DNA of 64,000 bases from Acidobacteriaceae bacterium. Its GTDB lineage: Bacteria > Acidobacteriota > Terriglobia > Terriglobales > Acidobacteriaceae. The stretch's first letter is position 1. Every line of letters starts with the position of its first letter. The notes beneath the pieces were generated by a model. It saw nothing but the letters and a program-made list of their open reading frames with translations, was not told the DNA's origin and searched no databases. This document shows positions 8,300-18,454 of this stretch, piece after piece. The translations under genes and the position numbers were made by a program. The stretch spans positions 1-64,000 of the forward strand of contig PLSM01000128.1 in assembly GCA_003165075.1 (NCBI GenBank). Direction: 5' to 3'.

Positions 8300-9721
8300 C
8301 TAACTGATTCCGGGCTTGTGCCGGAGCCAGAGGGGGCGGATTGAGTCGTGGTCGATGACGGGTTCGCCGTCGCACTCAACCTCGATGACGGTTGCGGGCT
8401 GATCGGGAGCCTGCAAGGGCAGGCCGGTCAGGCGCAGGGAGAACTCATCCTGGGTGAAGGTGACGCTCTCGCCAGTCTTCAACAGACGGGCGGATTTGAC
8501 CTTGGGTTTGAGACCGCCGATGGCGATGACGACTTCGGGCTGATAGTAGGCCAGCCAATCGGCCGCCGGAGTGTGGCCCGGCCAGTATTGCTGATGGATG
8601 TAAAGGGTGTTGCCGCGGCGGGTGTAGTTGGCGTTGGTGTTCCAGGAGAAGGAGCCGCGCTCGGCGCCATAAATGGCCTTACCGTTGGTGTCGAGCCACT
8701 TGCCGACGGCTTCAAGAGTGGTGACGGTCTCCTCGGGGATGGAGCCATCGGGTTTGGGACCGATGTTGAGCAGATAATTGCCACCGCCCGAACCGCAAAT
8801 GGCCAGGTTGGAGGCGATCGTCTTGGGCGACTTCCAATTATCGTCGCCGCGATTGAAGCCCCAACTATCGTTGAGGGTCATGCAGGTCTCCCATGCGCGG
8901 CCACCCTCGGAGGCTTTGATCTCCTGTTCGGGAGTGGAGAAGTCACCCTCCAGGCCGTTACGGTTGTTGACGATGATGTCGGGCTGCAACTCGAAGACCA
9001 TCTGGTTCATGCGCTCCGACTCCCACTCTTGCGGGGTCAGGGGCCAGTCGACGTCGTACCAGAGGACATCGATCTTGCCGTAGTTGGTCATCAGCTCGCG
9101 GATGAGGCCGTGGGTGTAGGCGACGAAGCGCTTGCGCGCGGCTTCATCGGTTTTGCAGCGAGCGCCGTCGGGATGGTGCCAGTCCATGAGTGAGTAATAG
9201 AAGCCAACGCGCAGGCCCTCGGCGCGAGCCGCATCGACAAATTCGCGGACCAGGTCGCGGCCCGGACCCTGCTTGGGCGCGCAATAGTCTGTGAGCTTGG
9301 TGTCAAAGTGGCAGAAGCCTTCGTGGTGCTTGGTGGTCATCACCATATACTTCTGGCCGGCGCGTTTGGCCAGACGGGCCCACTCGCGGGCGGCATTGGG
9401 CCGGGGGTTGAAGTGACGGGCCAACTGCTCATACTGGGCGAGGGGAACACCTTCGACCTCAAGCGCCCACTCGTGTTGGCCGATGACACTGTAGAGGCCC
9501 CAGTGGATGAACATGCCGAAGCGAGCCTGGTGCCACCACGCCATGCGTTGGGCGCGGGTGGCCGCTTGCCGGTCAGCAGAGGGTGAGCTGGGGGTTTGCG
9601 CGCCCGCACCAGGCGTGCCGGGGAGACGCAATGCCTCAGAATTCGAAGCAGAAAGGGCCAGGGCTCCCGCTGCGCCAAGCTGCTTGATAAACGACCGCCG
9701 CGAACTTTCGTTCCAATCCAT
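8300..9721 (-). CDS. Alpha-L-fucosidase, glycoside hydrolase family 29
   Basis: A 473-residue exported hydrolase. The N-terminus carries a twin-arginine signal (SRRSFIKQLGAAGALALSA), so it should be folded before export. The catalytic domain shows MAWWHQARFGMFIHWGLYS, KYMVMTTKHHEGFCHFDTK, LRVGFYYSLMDWHH and IDVLWYDVDW; the last contains the position of the GH29 nucleophile (Asp in the WxD segment). Further on, GSGGGNYLLNIGPKPDGSIPEE is the classical fucosidase motif. A beta-sandwich C-terminal domain follows. It removes L-fucose from glycans, fitting the polysaccharide-degrading habit of Acidobacteriota. A fucose mutarotase-like gene occurs at 24.4 kb but is too far to be linked. Confidence 0.93.
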   Translation of the reverse strand: MDWNESSRRSFIKQLGAAGALALSASNSEALRLPGTPGAGAQTPSSPSADRQAATRAQRMAWWHQARFGMFIHWGLYSVIGQHEWALEVEGVPLAQYEQLARHFNPRPNAAREWARLAKRAGQKYMVMTTKHHEGFCHFDTKLTDYCAPKQGPGRDLVREFVDAARAEGLRVGFYYSLMDWHHPDGARCKTDEAARKRFVAYTHGLIRELMTNYGKIDVLWYDVDWPLTPQEWESERMNQMVFELQPDIIVNNRNGLEGDFSTPEQEIKASEGGRAWETCMTLNDSWGFNRGDDNWKSPKTIASNLAICGSGGGNYLLNIGPKPDGSIPEETVTTLEAVGKWLDTNGKAIYGAERGSFSWNTNANYTRRGNTLYIHQQYWPGHTPAADWLAYYQPEVVIAIGGLKPKVKSARLLKTGESVTFTQDEFSLRLTGLPLQAPDQPATVIEVECDGEPVIDHDSIRPLWLRHKPGIS

Positions 9722-10032
9722 GACTGCGTAGCTCCTTTTGAATGAATGTGCGGCGTGATTCTGAGGCGCACCGCTATCGCCCTGTACCGGCGGGGGAACT
9801 ATAAGGAATGGGGAGTGGGGCTGTCAAAGAAGCGAGGGTTACGGGGGAGATGAGGGGGCGAATCCAACTCCCCTTTTTGATCATGACCATGGCGCGGAAG
9901 GCGTATTGTCGGCGCTACCATCGCAACCTATCTTCGGAGGTGTGATCTTATCGGCTGATACGAATGGAACGATGGGAATGTACTTAACTTCTCCGTGTGT
10001 GGGTTCGAATTGAAGAGTGATCGGAGTTATAT
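9722..10032. other. Intergenic region upstream of the fucosidase
   Basis: This 311-base stretch separates the fucosidase start from a weak small ORF. It is the promoter region of the fucosidase. I see no strong hairpin, repeat or coding signal in it. Confidence 0.4.
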
Positions 10033-10236
10033 ATGTCGGAAGAATACCAGTGGAGAACAATCTCCCGTTTGAAGGCGAGTTACGCCGGCCGTAAGGATAC
10101 TTTCCCTTGGGCGTTGGCGATCTGGACAGGAAGTGCAGTTCTATTTGCGCCATTTATGAATATTGAAGCAACGCTTGAGCGATCTATCCTAGTTGCGGTG
10201 GCATGGTCGGCAATCCACTTAGTAAGAAGAATGTAA
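10033..10236 (+). CDS. Possible small membrane protein (67 residues)
   Basis: The frame encodes MSEEYQWRTISRLKASYAG followed by two short hydrophobic segments (about 28-42 and 52-63) and a basic end. A GGAG sequence lies 9 bases before the ATG. The composition, with a polar head and paired helices, is plausible for a real small membrane protein, but I recognise no family and the codon use is less GC-biased than the neighbours. It may equally be chance coding in an AT-richer gap. Confidence 0.3.
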   Translation: MSEEYQWRTISRLKASYAGRKDTFPWALAIWTGSAVLFAPFMNIEATLERSILVAVAWSAIHLVRRM

Positions 10237-10396
10237 CTTGAGTGCCTGGCCGACAGCCAGTAACGGGGGGAGGAGCGGAGACTCCCTCGCATCTAAATAT
10301 ATTGAAGGCTTCTCGCCTTGACTGTTTACAGTCGAGATCGACATATGTGGCTTCCCACCCAGAATCAATCGGGAAACGGATCATGGAACGGCTCCA

Positions 10397-10516
10397 GGGA
10401 AGCTCTGAATAAGCCATCAGCATCCCCTCCGGGGCTAAAGCTCACGTGATTTTGCGACATTTACGGCAAGACTAAAGTCGTGCCCTTTCAAAACAGCGAC
10501 TTATTTAGAGGTTACC
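10397..10516. repeat. Palindromic interspersed element with 17-base terminal inverted repeats
   Basis: The left end GGGAAGCTCTGAATAAG (10397-10413) is matched by an inverted copy CTTATTTAGAGGTTACC (10500-10516) with three or four mismatches. Between them are two smaller hairpins, one around GGGGCTAAAGCTC (about 10431-10443) and one GGCAAGACTAAAGTCGTGCC (about 10465-10484), each closed by a TAAA loop. The arrangement looks like a REP/MITE-type non-autonomous element. I recall similar sequences dispersed in Acidobacteriota genomes, but could not check. Its right end touches the stop codon of the anti-sigma gene. Confidence 0.6.
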
Positions 10517-11028
10517 TAGCGCTTCTCAGACGCCAGGTAGACGACAACGCCGCTCACCAGGGCCAGGGTTGCGAGGATAGGAACGAGCAACCAGAATCTG
10601 CCGTCGAAGCTGGTGAGCGTGGCGGGCCACAAGGCTGCCAGATGAAGCGACCGGGGAAGGTCATCGAACCACGACATCCAGCAGAGACCCTGCCTGGCTT
10701 GGGAGATGACCAGCCCTGCGGCGGCGAGCAAGGTGACGGCGAGAGCAAAGATCTGGGCTCCCAGGATGGGTTTGCCGATGCGCTCGATGGCCGCGTTGCG
10801 CCGGCGGAGTTGAGCGCGCCACCAAAGCATACCGGGAGCCTCAAGCCGGGCCAGGGCGGCGGCATCAGCGTGCGCACTGCGAAAGTTCTGCGTAACCAGA
10901 ACCAGGTCGGAGCAGGCGCGGCAGGCGGCTACGTGGGCACGCAGTTCCGCACTGCAGGCGTGGGGCCAGCGACCGCGCAGCAGCAGTTCCGCCACTTCCT
11001 TTTCACGTGCACAAGTCCCGAACATCAT
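10516..11028 (-). CDS. Membrane anti-sigma factor with zinc-finger (HC2-like)
   Basis: A 170-residue protein. The N-terminal part shows the zinc-binding anti-sigma pattern Cys25, His32-xxx-Cys36-xx-Cys39 (in CSAELRAHVAACRACS). Hydrophobic segments occur around residues 90-110, 125-137 and 143-163, so the zinc domain should sit in the cytoplasm and the rest in the inner membrane. It overlaps the ECF sigma gene upstream by four bases, the usual arrangement for a sigma factor and its membrane-bound inhibitor. The stop codon abuts a palindromic repeat element. Confidence 0.8.
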   Translation of the reverse strand: MMFGTCAREKEVAELLLRGRWPHACSAELRAHVAACRACSDLVLVTQNFRSAHADAAALARLEAPGMLWWRAQLRRRNAAIERIGKPILGAQIFALAVTLLAAAGLVISQARQGLCWMSWFDDLPRSLHLAALWPATLTSFDGRFWLLVPILATLALVSGVVVYLASEKR

Positions 11029-11594
11029 GGCTGGCCTCCATCGTCGTTAGACTGTTCGCGGAGCAAGCGGGCAATTTTGCGCCGGGCGCGAAAGAGCAGC
11101 AGGCGGATACTGGCCGAGGCAAGGCCGGTGACCTCGGCGATTTCGCGGTGCGAGTAGCCCTCAGCGTAAGCCAGCCAGAGCAGTTGCCGGTCGCGAGGAC
11201 GCAAAAGGCGCATGGCCGGACCGAGCATGGCTTTCGAGTCAGATTGAGCCGAGTCGCCGGGAGCCGCGAAGAATTCCTCCGGGATCTCCTCGATGGAAGC
11301 TGAGCGCGGCCGGCGCCAATGGTCGCGCAGGAGGTTGGTGGCGATACGAAACAGATAGCGGCGGGAGGCTACCTCGCCGTCGTCAGGATGCGCGGCACAG
11401 AGAAAACGCACGTAACTCTCCTGCATCAGGTCATCGGCCAGCGCGGGCTCACCGGAGACGCGCGCCAGGTAGGCCCAGAGGGACCGCGCCGAGCGCTCAT
11501 AGAAGGCGGCGAAAGCCTCGCTATCCATGGGCGGGCAGGCGAGCGGCTGTGCTTCGCCTGCCAGCAGATTCGGAATGACGGATTCCAAAGACAT
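11025..11594 (-). CDS. ECF-type RNA polymerase sigma factor
   Basis: A 189-residue sigma-70 family factor. Region 2 is visible in FAAFYERSARSLWAYLARVSGEPALADDLMQESYVRFL and RRYLFRIATNLLRDHWRR; region 4 in LRPRDRQLLWLAYAEGYSHREIAEVTGLASASIRLLLFRARRKIARLL, a helix-turn-helix for the -35 box. The ATG at 11594 (MSLESV) follows an AGGAAG sequence; a GTG at 11612 would place the start inside that site. The downstream zinc-finger membrane protein overlaps by four bases and is the likely cognate anti-sigma factor. Signal and regulon unknown. Confidence 0.9.
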   Translation of the reverse strand: MSLESVIPNLLAGEAQPLACPPMDSEAFAAFYERSARSLWAYLARVSGEPALADDLMQESYVRFLCAAHPDDGEVASRRYLFRIATNLLRDHWRRPRSASIEEIPEEFFAAPGDSAQSDSKAMLGPAMRLLRPRDRQLLWLAYAEGYSHREIAEVTGLASASIRLLLFRARRKIARLLREQSNDDGGQP

Positions 11595-11633
11595 GGGCCG
11601 ATGCTTCCTCACCGTATCCAGAACCCTTCCTGC

Positions 11634-12596
11634 TCACTGCCGTTCCATTGAGCTAGGGGTCGGGTCGAAGGTATCCGGGGCAACGGATTTCTCTGGAATC
11701 AGGCCCAGACGGGCGGCCAGAATCCAGGTAATCCCCGCGGAGATGATAAATCCAAGCCCAGGCATCAGGACGACGATGCCGAACACCAGCATGGGTACCG
11801 CCATCTCGGGGCCGGCATGACGAAGAAAGAGGAGGCCGGTGCCCAGCAACACCAGCACGATTCCAATCTGGAGTGGGGTGAGAACGCGGGCAACTGCATT
11901 GGGCACGCTCTTTCCGGGCTCGAAGTTCACGGGGATGGGCGCCGCCTCAAGGAAGCGCTTGCCGGCCTCAGTCTCCATGTAGAGCGCCAGTTCCTGGTTG
12001 GAGCTGAACTTGTCAATCAGCCGGCCATGCACTTCGCTTTGCAACTTGAAGATGCGGCCCCAGCGGCGATTCTCCAAGATGACCCGAATGCTCCAGAGGA
12101 GAGCCAGAAGGAAGGCCGCAAAGGCCAACAGAGGCGGCAGGTCGCTCAACAGTTCCTGAAACGGGGGGGGATTCTCGCGCTCGCGAATAGCATCCGGCCA
12201 GACTGCGCGTTCCAGCGCCGAGTCGGGTCCTCTGTCTGCCTGCAAATGGTTGAAGAGGTAGTAGTCGGGGTTGCGCGCAACCTCGGGATGGGCGGTGAGG
12301 AACTCGGCCAACTGGGGATTGTTGCGGGCCACGTAGTCCTGGTTGGAGAGCAGAGACGGATCGTGCGCAACCACGGTGGTGAGTGTGGGGCTGACGCGCA
12401 GCAGTTTGATGAGCTCGGCCTGGGTGGCGGCGACTTCCTTGTCGGTGGAAACCGGGGCATTGGCCGCAGGCGCCGGTACAGCGGGTCGCGCCGGAACGGC
12501 AGGGTAAGACTGCGCAGCGGCAAGAGATGCCACCAGTAAGACTGGAACCGCGATGGAACGAAGAAGCCAGGAGCTTGTGCTGCATCGATCGTGCAT
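11634..12596 (-). CDS. Exported/membrane protein upstream of the sigma factor
   Basis: A 320-residue protein with a signal sequence (about 1-28), a Pro/Ala-rich spacer, a periplasmic helical region with repeated phrases (SPTLTTVVAHDPSLL, NPQLAEFLTAHPEVARNPDYY), a hydrophobic helix near 152-170, and two more near 243-260 and 268-295. I know no named family. It ends 39 bases before the sigma gene on the same strand, so sigma, anti-sigma and this protein likely form one unit; a role in envelope signalling is inference. A GAGGGGAAA ribosome-binding site precedes the ATG. Confidence 0.7.
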   Translation of the reverse strand: MHDRCSTSSWLLRSIAVPVLLVASLAAAQSYPAVPARPAVPAPAANAPVSTDKEVAATQAELIKLLRVSPTLTTVVAHDPSLLSNQDYVARNNPQLAEFLTAHPEVARNPDYYLFNHLQADRGPDSALERAVWPDAIRERENPPPFQELLSDLPPLLAFAAFLLALLWSIRVILENRRWGRIFKLQSEVHGRLIDKFSSNQELALYMETEAGKRFLEAAPIPVNFEPGKSVPNAVARVLTPLQIGIVLVLLGTGLLFLRHAGPEMAVPMLVFGIVVLMPGLGFIISAGITWILAARLGLIPEKSVAPDTFDPTPSSMERQ

Positions 12597-12771
12597 TTGA
12601 ATTTCCCCTCGTGGAAGAGGGCTTTCTGCCTCTTCTGCTCATACAACGAATGAAAGGGGCGGATGGTTAACAAGAGGAGCAAGTCAGCGATTCAGGCGCC
12701 GCGCGCAGAAATATATGCGCAGAGGTCAAAGCGGCTCAGTCAGGAATCATGCAGTGCACCACACTTAAGGT

Positions 12772-12909
12772 ATGAAAAAATTTTGGCTTGCACTCATTCT
12801 CGCCTTCTGCCTCACAGCGCCGTATGCTGCGCAGGCACAGGTGGTTGTAGTGGTTCACCATCACCACCACCATCATCACCACCACCACCACGACTACCGC
12901 CTGCAGTAA
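12772..12909 (+). CDS. Secreted histidine-rich microprotein (45 residues)
   Basis: A short frame begins MKKFWLALILAFCLTAPYAAQAQ, a textbook signal peptide with a predicted cut at AQA/Q, then five valines, twelve consecutive histidines, and DYRLQ before the stop. A stop codon lies two codons upstream, so the ATG at 12772 is the only start. The mature peptide would be about 24 residues, half of them histidine, and should bind Ni, Zn or Cu in the periplasm or outside. The ribosome-binding sequence (AAGG, very close) is weak. Known histidine-rich secreted peptides act in metal storage or chelation; this role is inference. Divergent from the sigma-factor operon. Confidence 0.55.
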   Translation: MKKFWLALILAFCLTAPYAAQAQVVVVVHHHHHHHHHHHHDYRLQ

Positions 12910-13414
12910 ACGGCTTGGCCAGCACCCAGGACCGAGTAAGTTGGTTCATTCAAGTGAGATGTCAAGCACCAGGCGGAGCCTTGGTCACAAGATCATTCGC
13001 GCCAGAAGACGGCATCTCATTCCCATCCCAATGACACTTTGAAACTCCTCGATTCTCGATTCGTGCGGGCTGGCCCCAATCTGCGCGATCAAGCCGGTAG
13101 AGGATGTGGCGGCGCAAGAGGTGGACTCGCGCGAAGAAGGTCGTGCTCATCGCAAGAGACAGGTCCATCTAGATGGACCTGAGTGAGGCACCGTACGCGG
13201 TGGAGCAATTAGCCGGACACCGGGCTGAACGCAGATCCTTCGACTACGTTGCGTTCCGCACATTGGAGAAAGCCGGACTGCAGTCCGCTGTAAGCACCCA
13301 GGGTTTATCATCGGAGATGGTGCGGGTGGAGTGGTTTGCCTGCTCATCTTTGCCCTTGCGCGGGACCTTTGGGGTTGCATGCGCAGGGGTACCCCTCTAG
13401 AGAAATGGAAAGCG
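12910..13414. other. Intergenic region upstream of purA
   Basis: About 500 bases with no convincing gene. A frame at 13173-13400 gives 75 residues without recognisable features. A short perfect palindrome-like run TCCATCTAGATGGA occurs near 13166-13179. No other hairpin or repeat is evident. Confidence 0.4.
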
Positions 13415-14731
<1,317 letters not shown>

Positions 14732-14785
14732 ACTGGACGAACCCGCCTGCGGCTCTCAAGCCTGGGCAGGGAGGGAGCCGCCACG

Positions 14786-15073
14786 ATGATCAGTTTCACC
14801 GTCCGGATGAGGTTTTCCCCGGAAGACCGGGCCGAGATTGCCGAGGTTTTGCGCGAGCTGACTCAGGCTTCGCGCCAGGAGCCCGGCTGCGTGTACTACA
14901 TCCCCCACCGGTTGGAAGGCGACCCGGATACGGTATTGATCTATGAGCAGTACCGGGACGCCGCAGCGGCGGACGTGCACCGGCAGTCGGCACACTTCAA
15001 GAAATATGCCGTGGGTGGCCTTTACCAGAAGATGCTGGAGCGGAGCCGCGAGGATTTAGTCGCCCTGGCTTAA
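14786..15073 (+). CDS. Antibiotic biosynthesis monooxygenase (ABM/YgiN-like) protein
   Basis: A 95-residue single-domain protein of the dimeric alpha/beta-barrel fold. The stretches ISFTVRMRFSPEDRAEIAEVLRELTQASRQEPGCVYYIPH, VLIYEQYRDAAAADVHRQSAHFKKY match the ABM pattern, including the E-PGC-Y segment after helix 1. Such proteins include quinol monooxygenases and heme-degrading relatives; the substrate cannot be told. A strong GGGAGG site precedes the ATG. The last 18 bases overlap the 3' end of the GGDEF-EAL gene on the opposite strand. Confidence 0.8.
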   Translation: MISFTVRMRFSPEDRAEIAEVLRELTQASRQEPGCVYYIPHRLEGDPDTVLIYEQYRDAAAADVHRQSAHFKKYAVGGLYQKMLERSREDLVALA

Positions 15074-17599
15074 GCTCATTCCCCATTCCACTTCTTGAGC
15101 CAACTGCAACTTCGGCTGCGCCACGCGGCCGAAGTTGCAGCAGCATGGGGCAACGTCGAGGGAGTCAAACGCCGGATGGCGGGCGGCAATCAGGGCGGGA
15201 ATCTTGTCTGGCGCAACCGGGCGCGAGAGCAGGTAGCCCTGAAGCAGGTCGCAGTTGAGATCGCGCAGGCAAGCGAGCTGCTGCTCGGTCTCGACGCCCT
15301 CGGCGACCACCGCGTGACCCAGCGCATGCGCCATGGTGATGATGGCTTGCACAATGGAATAGGGGCCCTTCTGCGCGCAAAGGTCATTGATGAAGGAACG
15401 GTCGATTTTAAGTACGGAGATACGCAATTGGTTCAGGCGGCCGAGCGAGGAGTGGCCGGTGCCGAAGTCATCGATAGAAAAGGTGAAGCCCTGCGCGGAG
15501 AGTACGGCCATCTGGTCGGCCACCTCGCCAAGATTGCGCATGACGGAGGACTCGGTAACTTCAAGATGAATCCAGTGGGGATCAATCGCATAGCGCCGGA
15601 GGGTAGCCAGGAGACGCCGGGCAAAGTCTTCGTGCATTAATTGTAGCCCGGAGACGTTGACTGCGATTGGAACCAAGGGCACGCCCTCCGACTTCCAAAG
15701 AAGGAGCTGGCGGCACGCCTCCTCGATGACCCACTGGCCAAGAGGAATGATGAGGCCGGTCTCCTCGGCGATGGGAATGAGCCGGGCTGGGCTGATAGGG
15801 CCCAGGCGGGGATGGTCAAGGCGCAGGAGAGCTTCCATTCCAGCGACTGAGCCGTTGAGGGAATAGATAGGCTGGTAGAGCATATGGAAGCCGCCATCCT
15901 CAAGTTCGGTGCGCATGTAGGCTTCCAGTTCGATCTGCTCTTCGGCGACGCGGCTGAGTTCCGGCGAGAGCCAGGCAGCTTGTCTACCGCCCGCTCCCTT
16001 GGCCAGGAGCTGCGCGCGCTCCGCACTTCGCCAGAGAGAGATTGGATCGGTTCCGTCGTTGGGGTAGAAGCCGAGGCCCATGCTGAGCGAGATGGGAACT
16101 TTGAAGCCCTGAACCACCAACGGCGCGGCAAAGCACTGTTGAAGGTCGTAGGCGGTCTGCTCAGCGATGACCGAATTCCCGATGCCGGTGAGCACGATAG
16201 TGAATTCCTCGCCGCCGGTGCGCGCAACGATGTCCATGGCGCGCACCTGGGAGGTGAGGATGGCTGCGACGCGCTGAATGCATTCGTCGCCGACTCTCAT
16301 ACCGAAGGTGTCGTTGATGCGCTTGAAGCGGTCGATGTCGAGGCAGATGATGGCGAGCTTCTCATCGTCTCCGGCGGCGTGGTCAATGGCCGCCGCGAGC
16401 AGCTCGGGGAAGAGCATGCGGTTGGGGAGCCCAGTGAGGTGGTCATACTGCGTCTCGTGCTCAAGCCGCTGCGCCAGGGCCTCGCGCTCGGTGACGTCAA
16501 CAGCCATGACAAAGCGGCACGGGCTGCCGTGGAAGACGATGTCGTAGGCAGAGAGATCGAGAGGAACAATCGTACCGTCCTTGCGGATGTGACGCGATGC
16601 CCGGTTGGGCCGGGGCTGGGCTGACCCCAACTGCGCGAGGGCCCATTCGCGCACATCGAAATGCAGAATATCGGTCAGCTTCAAAGCCAGGAATTCTTCG
16701 CGGGTGTATCCGTGCATGTCGAGCGCAGCCTGGTTTACGGCTAGAAAACGCCGGGTCGCGATCTCAGTGATCCACAGAGCCTGGGGATTGCTGTCGAAAA
16801 GGAGGCGGTAATCCTCGCTGAGAGAGTGGGCGGCGCGGGTATCCTCGTCCAGCACTACCAGAATCATGCCAACAGCGACGCAGAATTTGGGGATGTTCCA
16901 GATTTCGCGATTGAGGATAAAGTGTGGCCAGAGTTCCTGCATCCAGAAAGACACGGGAAAGACCATGCCCCAGGCCACCAACCCGGCGGTCATGGTGTGC
17001 AGGGCTACTGTCCGCTCCCAGCCGTTGCTCCAGAAATCGATTGCGACGACGATGAACATCTCCGCCAGCAAAGCGAAGATGACGATTTCCGGTTGTCCGT
17101 GGAAGATAGCGTAGAACATCCATACGCCTGTGATGAGGCAGAGCACGGCAACGACGGCCCCGGTCAGCGGACGAAGGCGGCGCTGTTCCCTGGCCGCGAG
17201 AAGAACGGCGAGCAACTGCCGTGCTGCAACGGCAGCCGCCAAAGGCCAGAGAACCGGCAGCGCCACGGCCGCCAGGTTAATGCAGAGGAGGGTGGAGACG
17301 GCAAGCAGGAGACCAAGGCGAAGGGCGACTGGACGGCCTTCTTTCAAGACCATGGAAGAGACAGCAAAGAGGACGGCTCCGAGAGCCAACGTGTCTAAGC
17401 TGACGCAGGTCTGCACGTTTTGCAAGAGGACGCCGGAGGGCTGCCACAATTGCCACAATTCGGCGGCGAAGTGAGCGAGGACGCACAGCCAGCCGCCCAC
17501 CCAGCACAGCAAGCGGTCATCCCGCCTTTCCCAAGTAATGGCCCCAAACAAGAAGACGAAAAGGCCCAGAATGACAATATTTACTAAGACTGCCTGCAT
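15056..17599 (-). CDS. Membrane GGDEF-EAL protein with PAS domain (cyclic-di-GMP turnover)
   Basis: An 847-residue signalling protein. Residues 1-250 hold about eight hydrophobic helices, a membrane sensor. A PAS domain follows (about 262-375), then GGDEF (385-545) and EAL (560-820). The synthase motif is GGEEF (462-466), which is active in the family, and a product-inhibition RxxD site (453-456) lies five residues before it. The phosphodiesterase motif EALLR is at 589-593, with DDFGTGHSSLGRL further on, so both activities may be retained. It makes or breaks cyclic-di-GMP at the inner membrane. No partner gene is adjacent; it ends convergently against the ABM gene. Confidence 0.9.
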   Translation of the reverse strand: MQAVLVNIVILGLFVFLFGAITWERRDDRLLCWVGGWLCVLAHFAAELWQLWQPSGVLLQNVQTCVSLDTLALGAVLFAVSSMVLKEGRPVALRLGLLLAVSTLLCINLAAVALPVLWPLAAAVAARQLLAVLLAAREQRRLRPLTGAVVAVLCLITGVWMFYAIFHGQPEIVIFALLAEMFIVVAIDFWSNGWERTVALHTMTAGLVAWGMVFPVSFWMQELWPHFILNREIWNIPKFCVAVGMILVVLDEDTRAAHSLSEDYRLLFDSNPQALWITEIATRRFLAVNQAALDMHGYTREEFLALKLTDILHFDVREWALAQLGSAQPRPNRASRHIRKDGTIVPLDLSAYDIVFHGSPCRFVMAVDVTEREALAQRLEHETQYDHLTGLPNRMLFPELLAAAIDHAAGDDEKLAIICLDIDRFKRINDTFGMRVGDECIQRVAAILTSQVRAMDIVARTGGEEFTIVLTGIGNSVIAEQTAYDLQQCFAAPLVVQGFKVPISLSMGLGFYPNDGTDPISLWRSAERAQLLAKGAGGRQAAWLSPELSRVAEEQIELEAYMRTELEDGGFHMLYQPIYSLNGSVAGMEALLRLDHPRLGPISPARLIPIAEETGLIIPLGQWVIEEACRQLLLWKSEGVPLVPIAVNVSGLQLMHEDFARRLLATLRRYAIDPHWIHLEVTESSVMRNLGEVADQMAVLSAQGFTFSIDDFGTGHSSLGRLNQLRISVLKIDRSFINDLCAQKGPYSIVQAIITMAHALGHAVVAEGVETEQQLACLRDLNCDLLQGYLLSRPVAPDKIPALIAARHPAFDSLDVAPCCCNFGRVAQPKLQLAQEVEWGMSLSQGD

Positions 17600-17854
17600 T
17601 TGGCCCGCTTATATATGAAGATTCAGATGCTTCAAAGGTAGGGACATATAGGGAGCTGCGCCACACCACAAACAGGTCAGCGGGGGGGCACTTTAGTCGC
17701 ATTGCTGGCGCAGGATTATTCGGTGCGAGGAGAGCGGGGACCGCGGGCAAAGGGAGCGGAGTCTCAGAAGACATGCAGGTTCAGCCAGTTACAGGGTTTC
17801 GCACCGGGGTGCGTTGACCCGCGCATCGTTACGGGACTACCATCCTTGTTGCCT

Positions 17855-18370
17855 ATGTGGACGTTCAGGGCCAATTCGCCAACCGGCTGGAAGCGCGGTC
17901 TGGCGTTGGGTATTGTGCTGCTATTGACGGCGGGCGCAGTGGCCCAGCCGGGGGGCATGGCACGCGGGGAGCGGCACGAGAGCCGCCACGAGATCGACCA
18001 ATTGGAAGAGACTTGGCGCGGCGCTATTCTGCACCGGAATGCGGCAGCCATGGACGCCCTGCTGGCCGACGACTACATGGCCATTACCGCCAACGGAACT
18101 CTGCAATCCAAAGACCAGGCGCTGGCTAATCTCCGCGCCGGCATAGTGCATTTCAACTCCATTGAAATCTCGGATCGCAAGGTGCGGTTCTATGGGACCA
18201 CGGCGCTGGTGACCTGCCGCGCCAAGGTCAGCGGTGTTACCCCGGAAGGCGCAATCTCGGGCAGCTACCGCTATACCCGCGTGTATGTGCGGGGCGAGCA
18301 TGGCATGTGGAAGATCGTGAGCTTTGAAGCCAGCCGGATACGCCTACAGGATTCTGCCGAGCATAAATAG
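17855..18370 (+). CDS. Exported SnoaL/NTF2-like (DUF4440) protein
   Basis: A 171-residue protein. MWTFRANSPTGWKRGLALGIVLLLTAGAVAQ is a signal peptide; a longer frame from 17702 lacks sense upstream of it. The mature part is one NTF2-like cone domain: ETWRGAILHRNAAAMDALLADDYMAITANGTLQSKDQALANL, then alternating strands ending in MWKIVSFEASRIR. The domain binds small molecules in many contexts, so no reaction can be stated. It stands alone between the divergent GGDEF gene and mutM. Confidence 0.75.
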   Translation: MWTFRANSPTGWKRGLALGIVLLLTAGAVAQPGGMARGERHESRHEIDQLEETWRGAILHRNAAAMDALLADDYMAITANGTLQSKDQALANLRAGIVHFNSIEISDRKVRFYGTTALVTCRAKVSGVTPEGAISGSYRYTRVYVRGEHGMWKIVSFEASRIRLQDSAEHK

Positions 18371-18454
18371 AGCGAGCCGGGCAAGAATTGCCGAAACGTC
18401 TGAACCGCCAGCAACTGGACCCGAATCGTTTGCGCAGTCTTCTACAATGAGCGG

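Noticed and set aside
12663-13034. 123-residue plus-strand frame overlapping the His-rich microprotein
   Set aside because: Different frame, contains proline runs arising from the His-codon stretch, no domain or ribosome-binding site.
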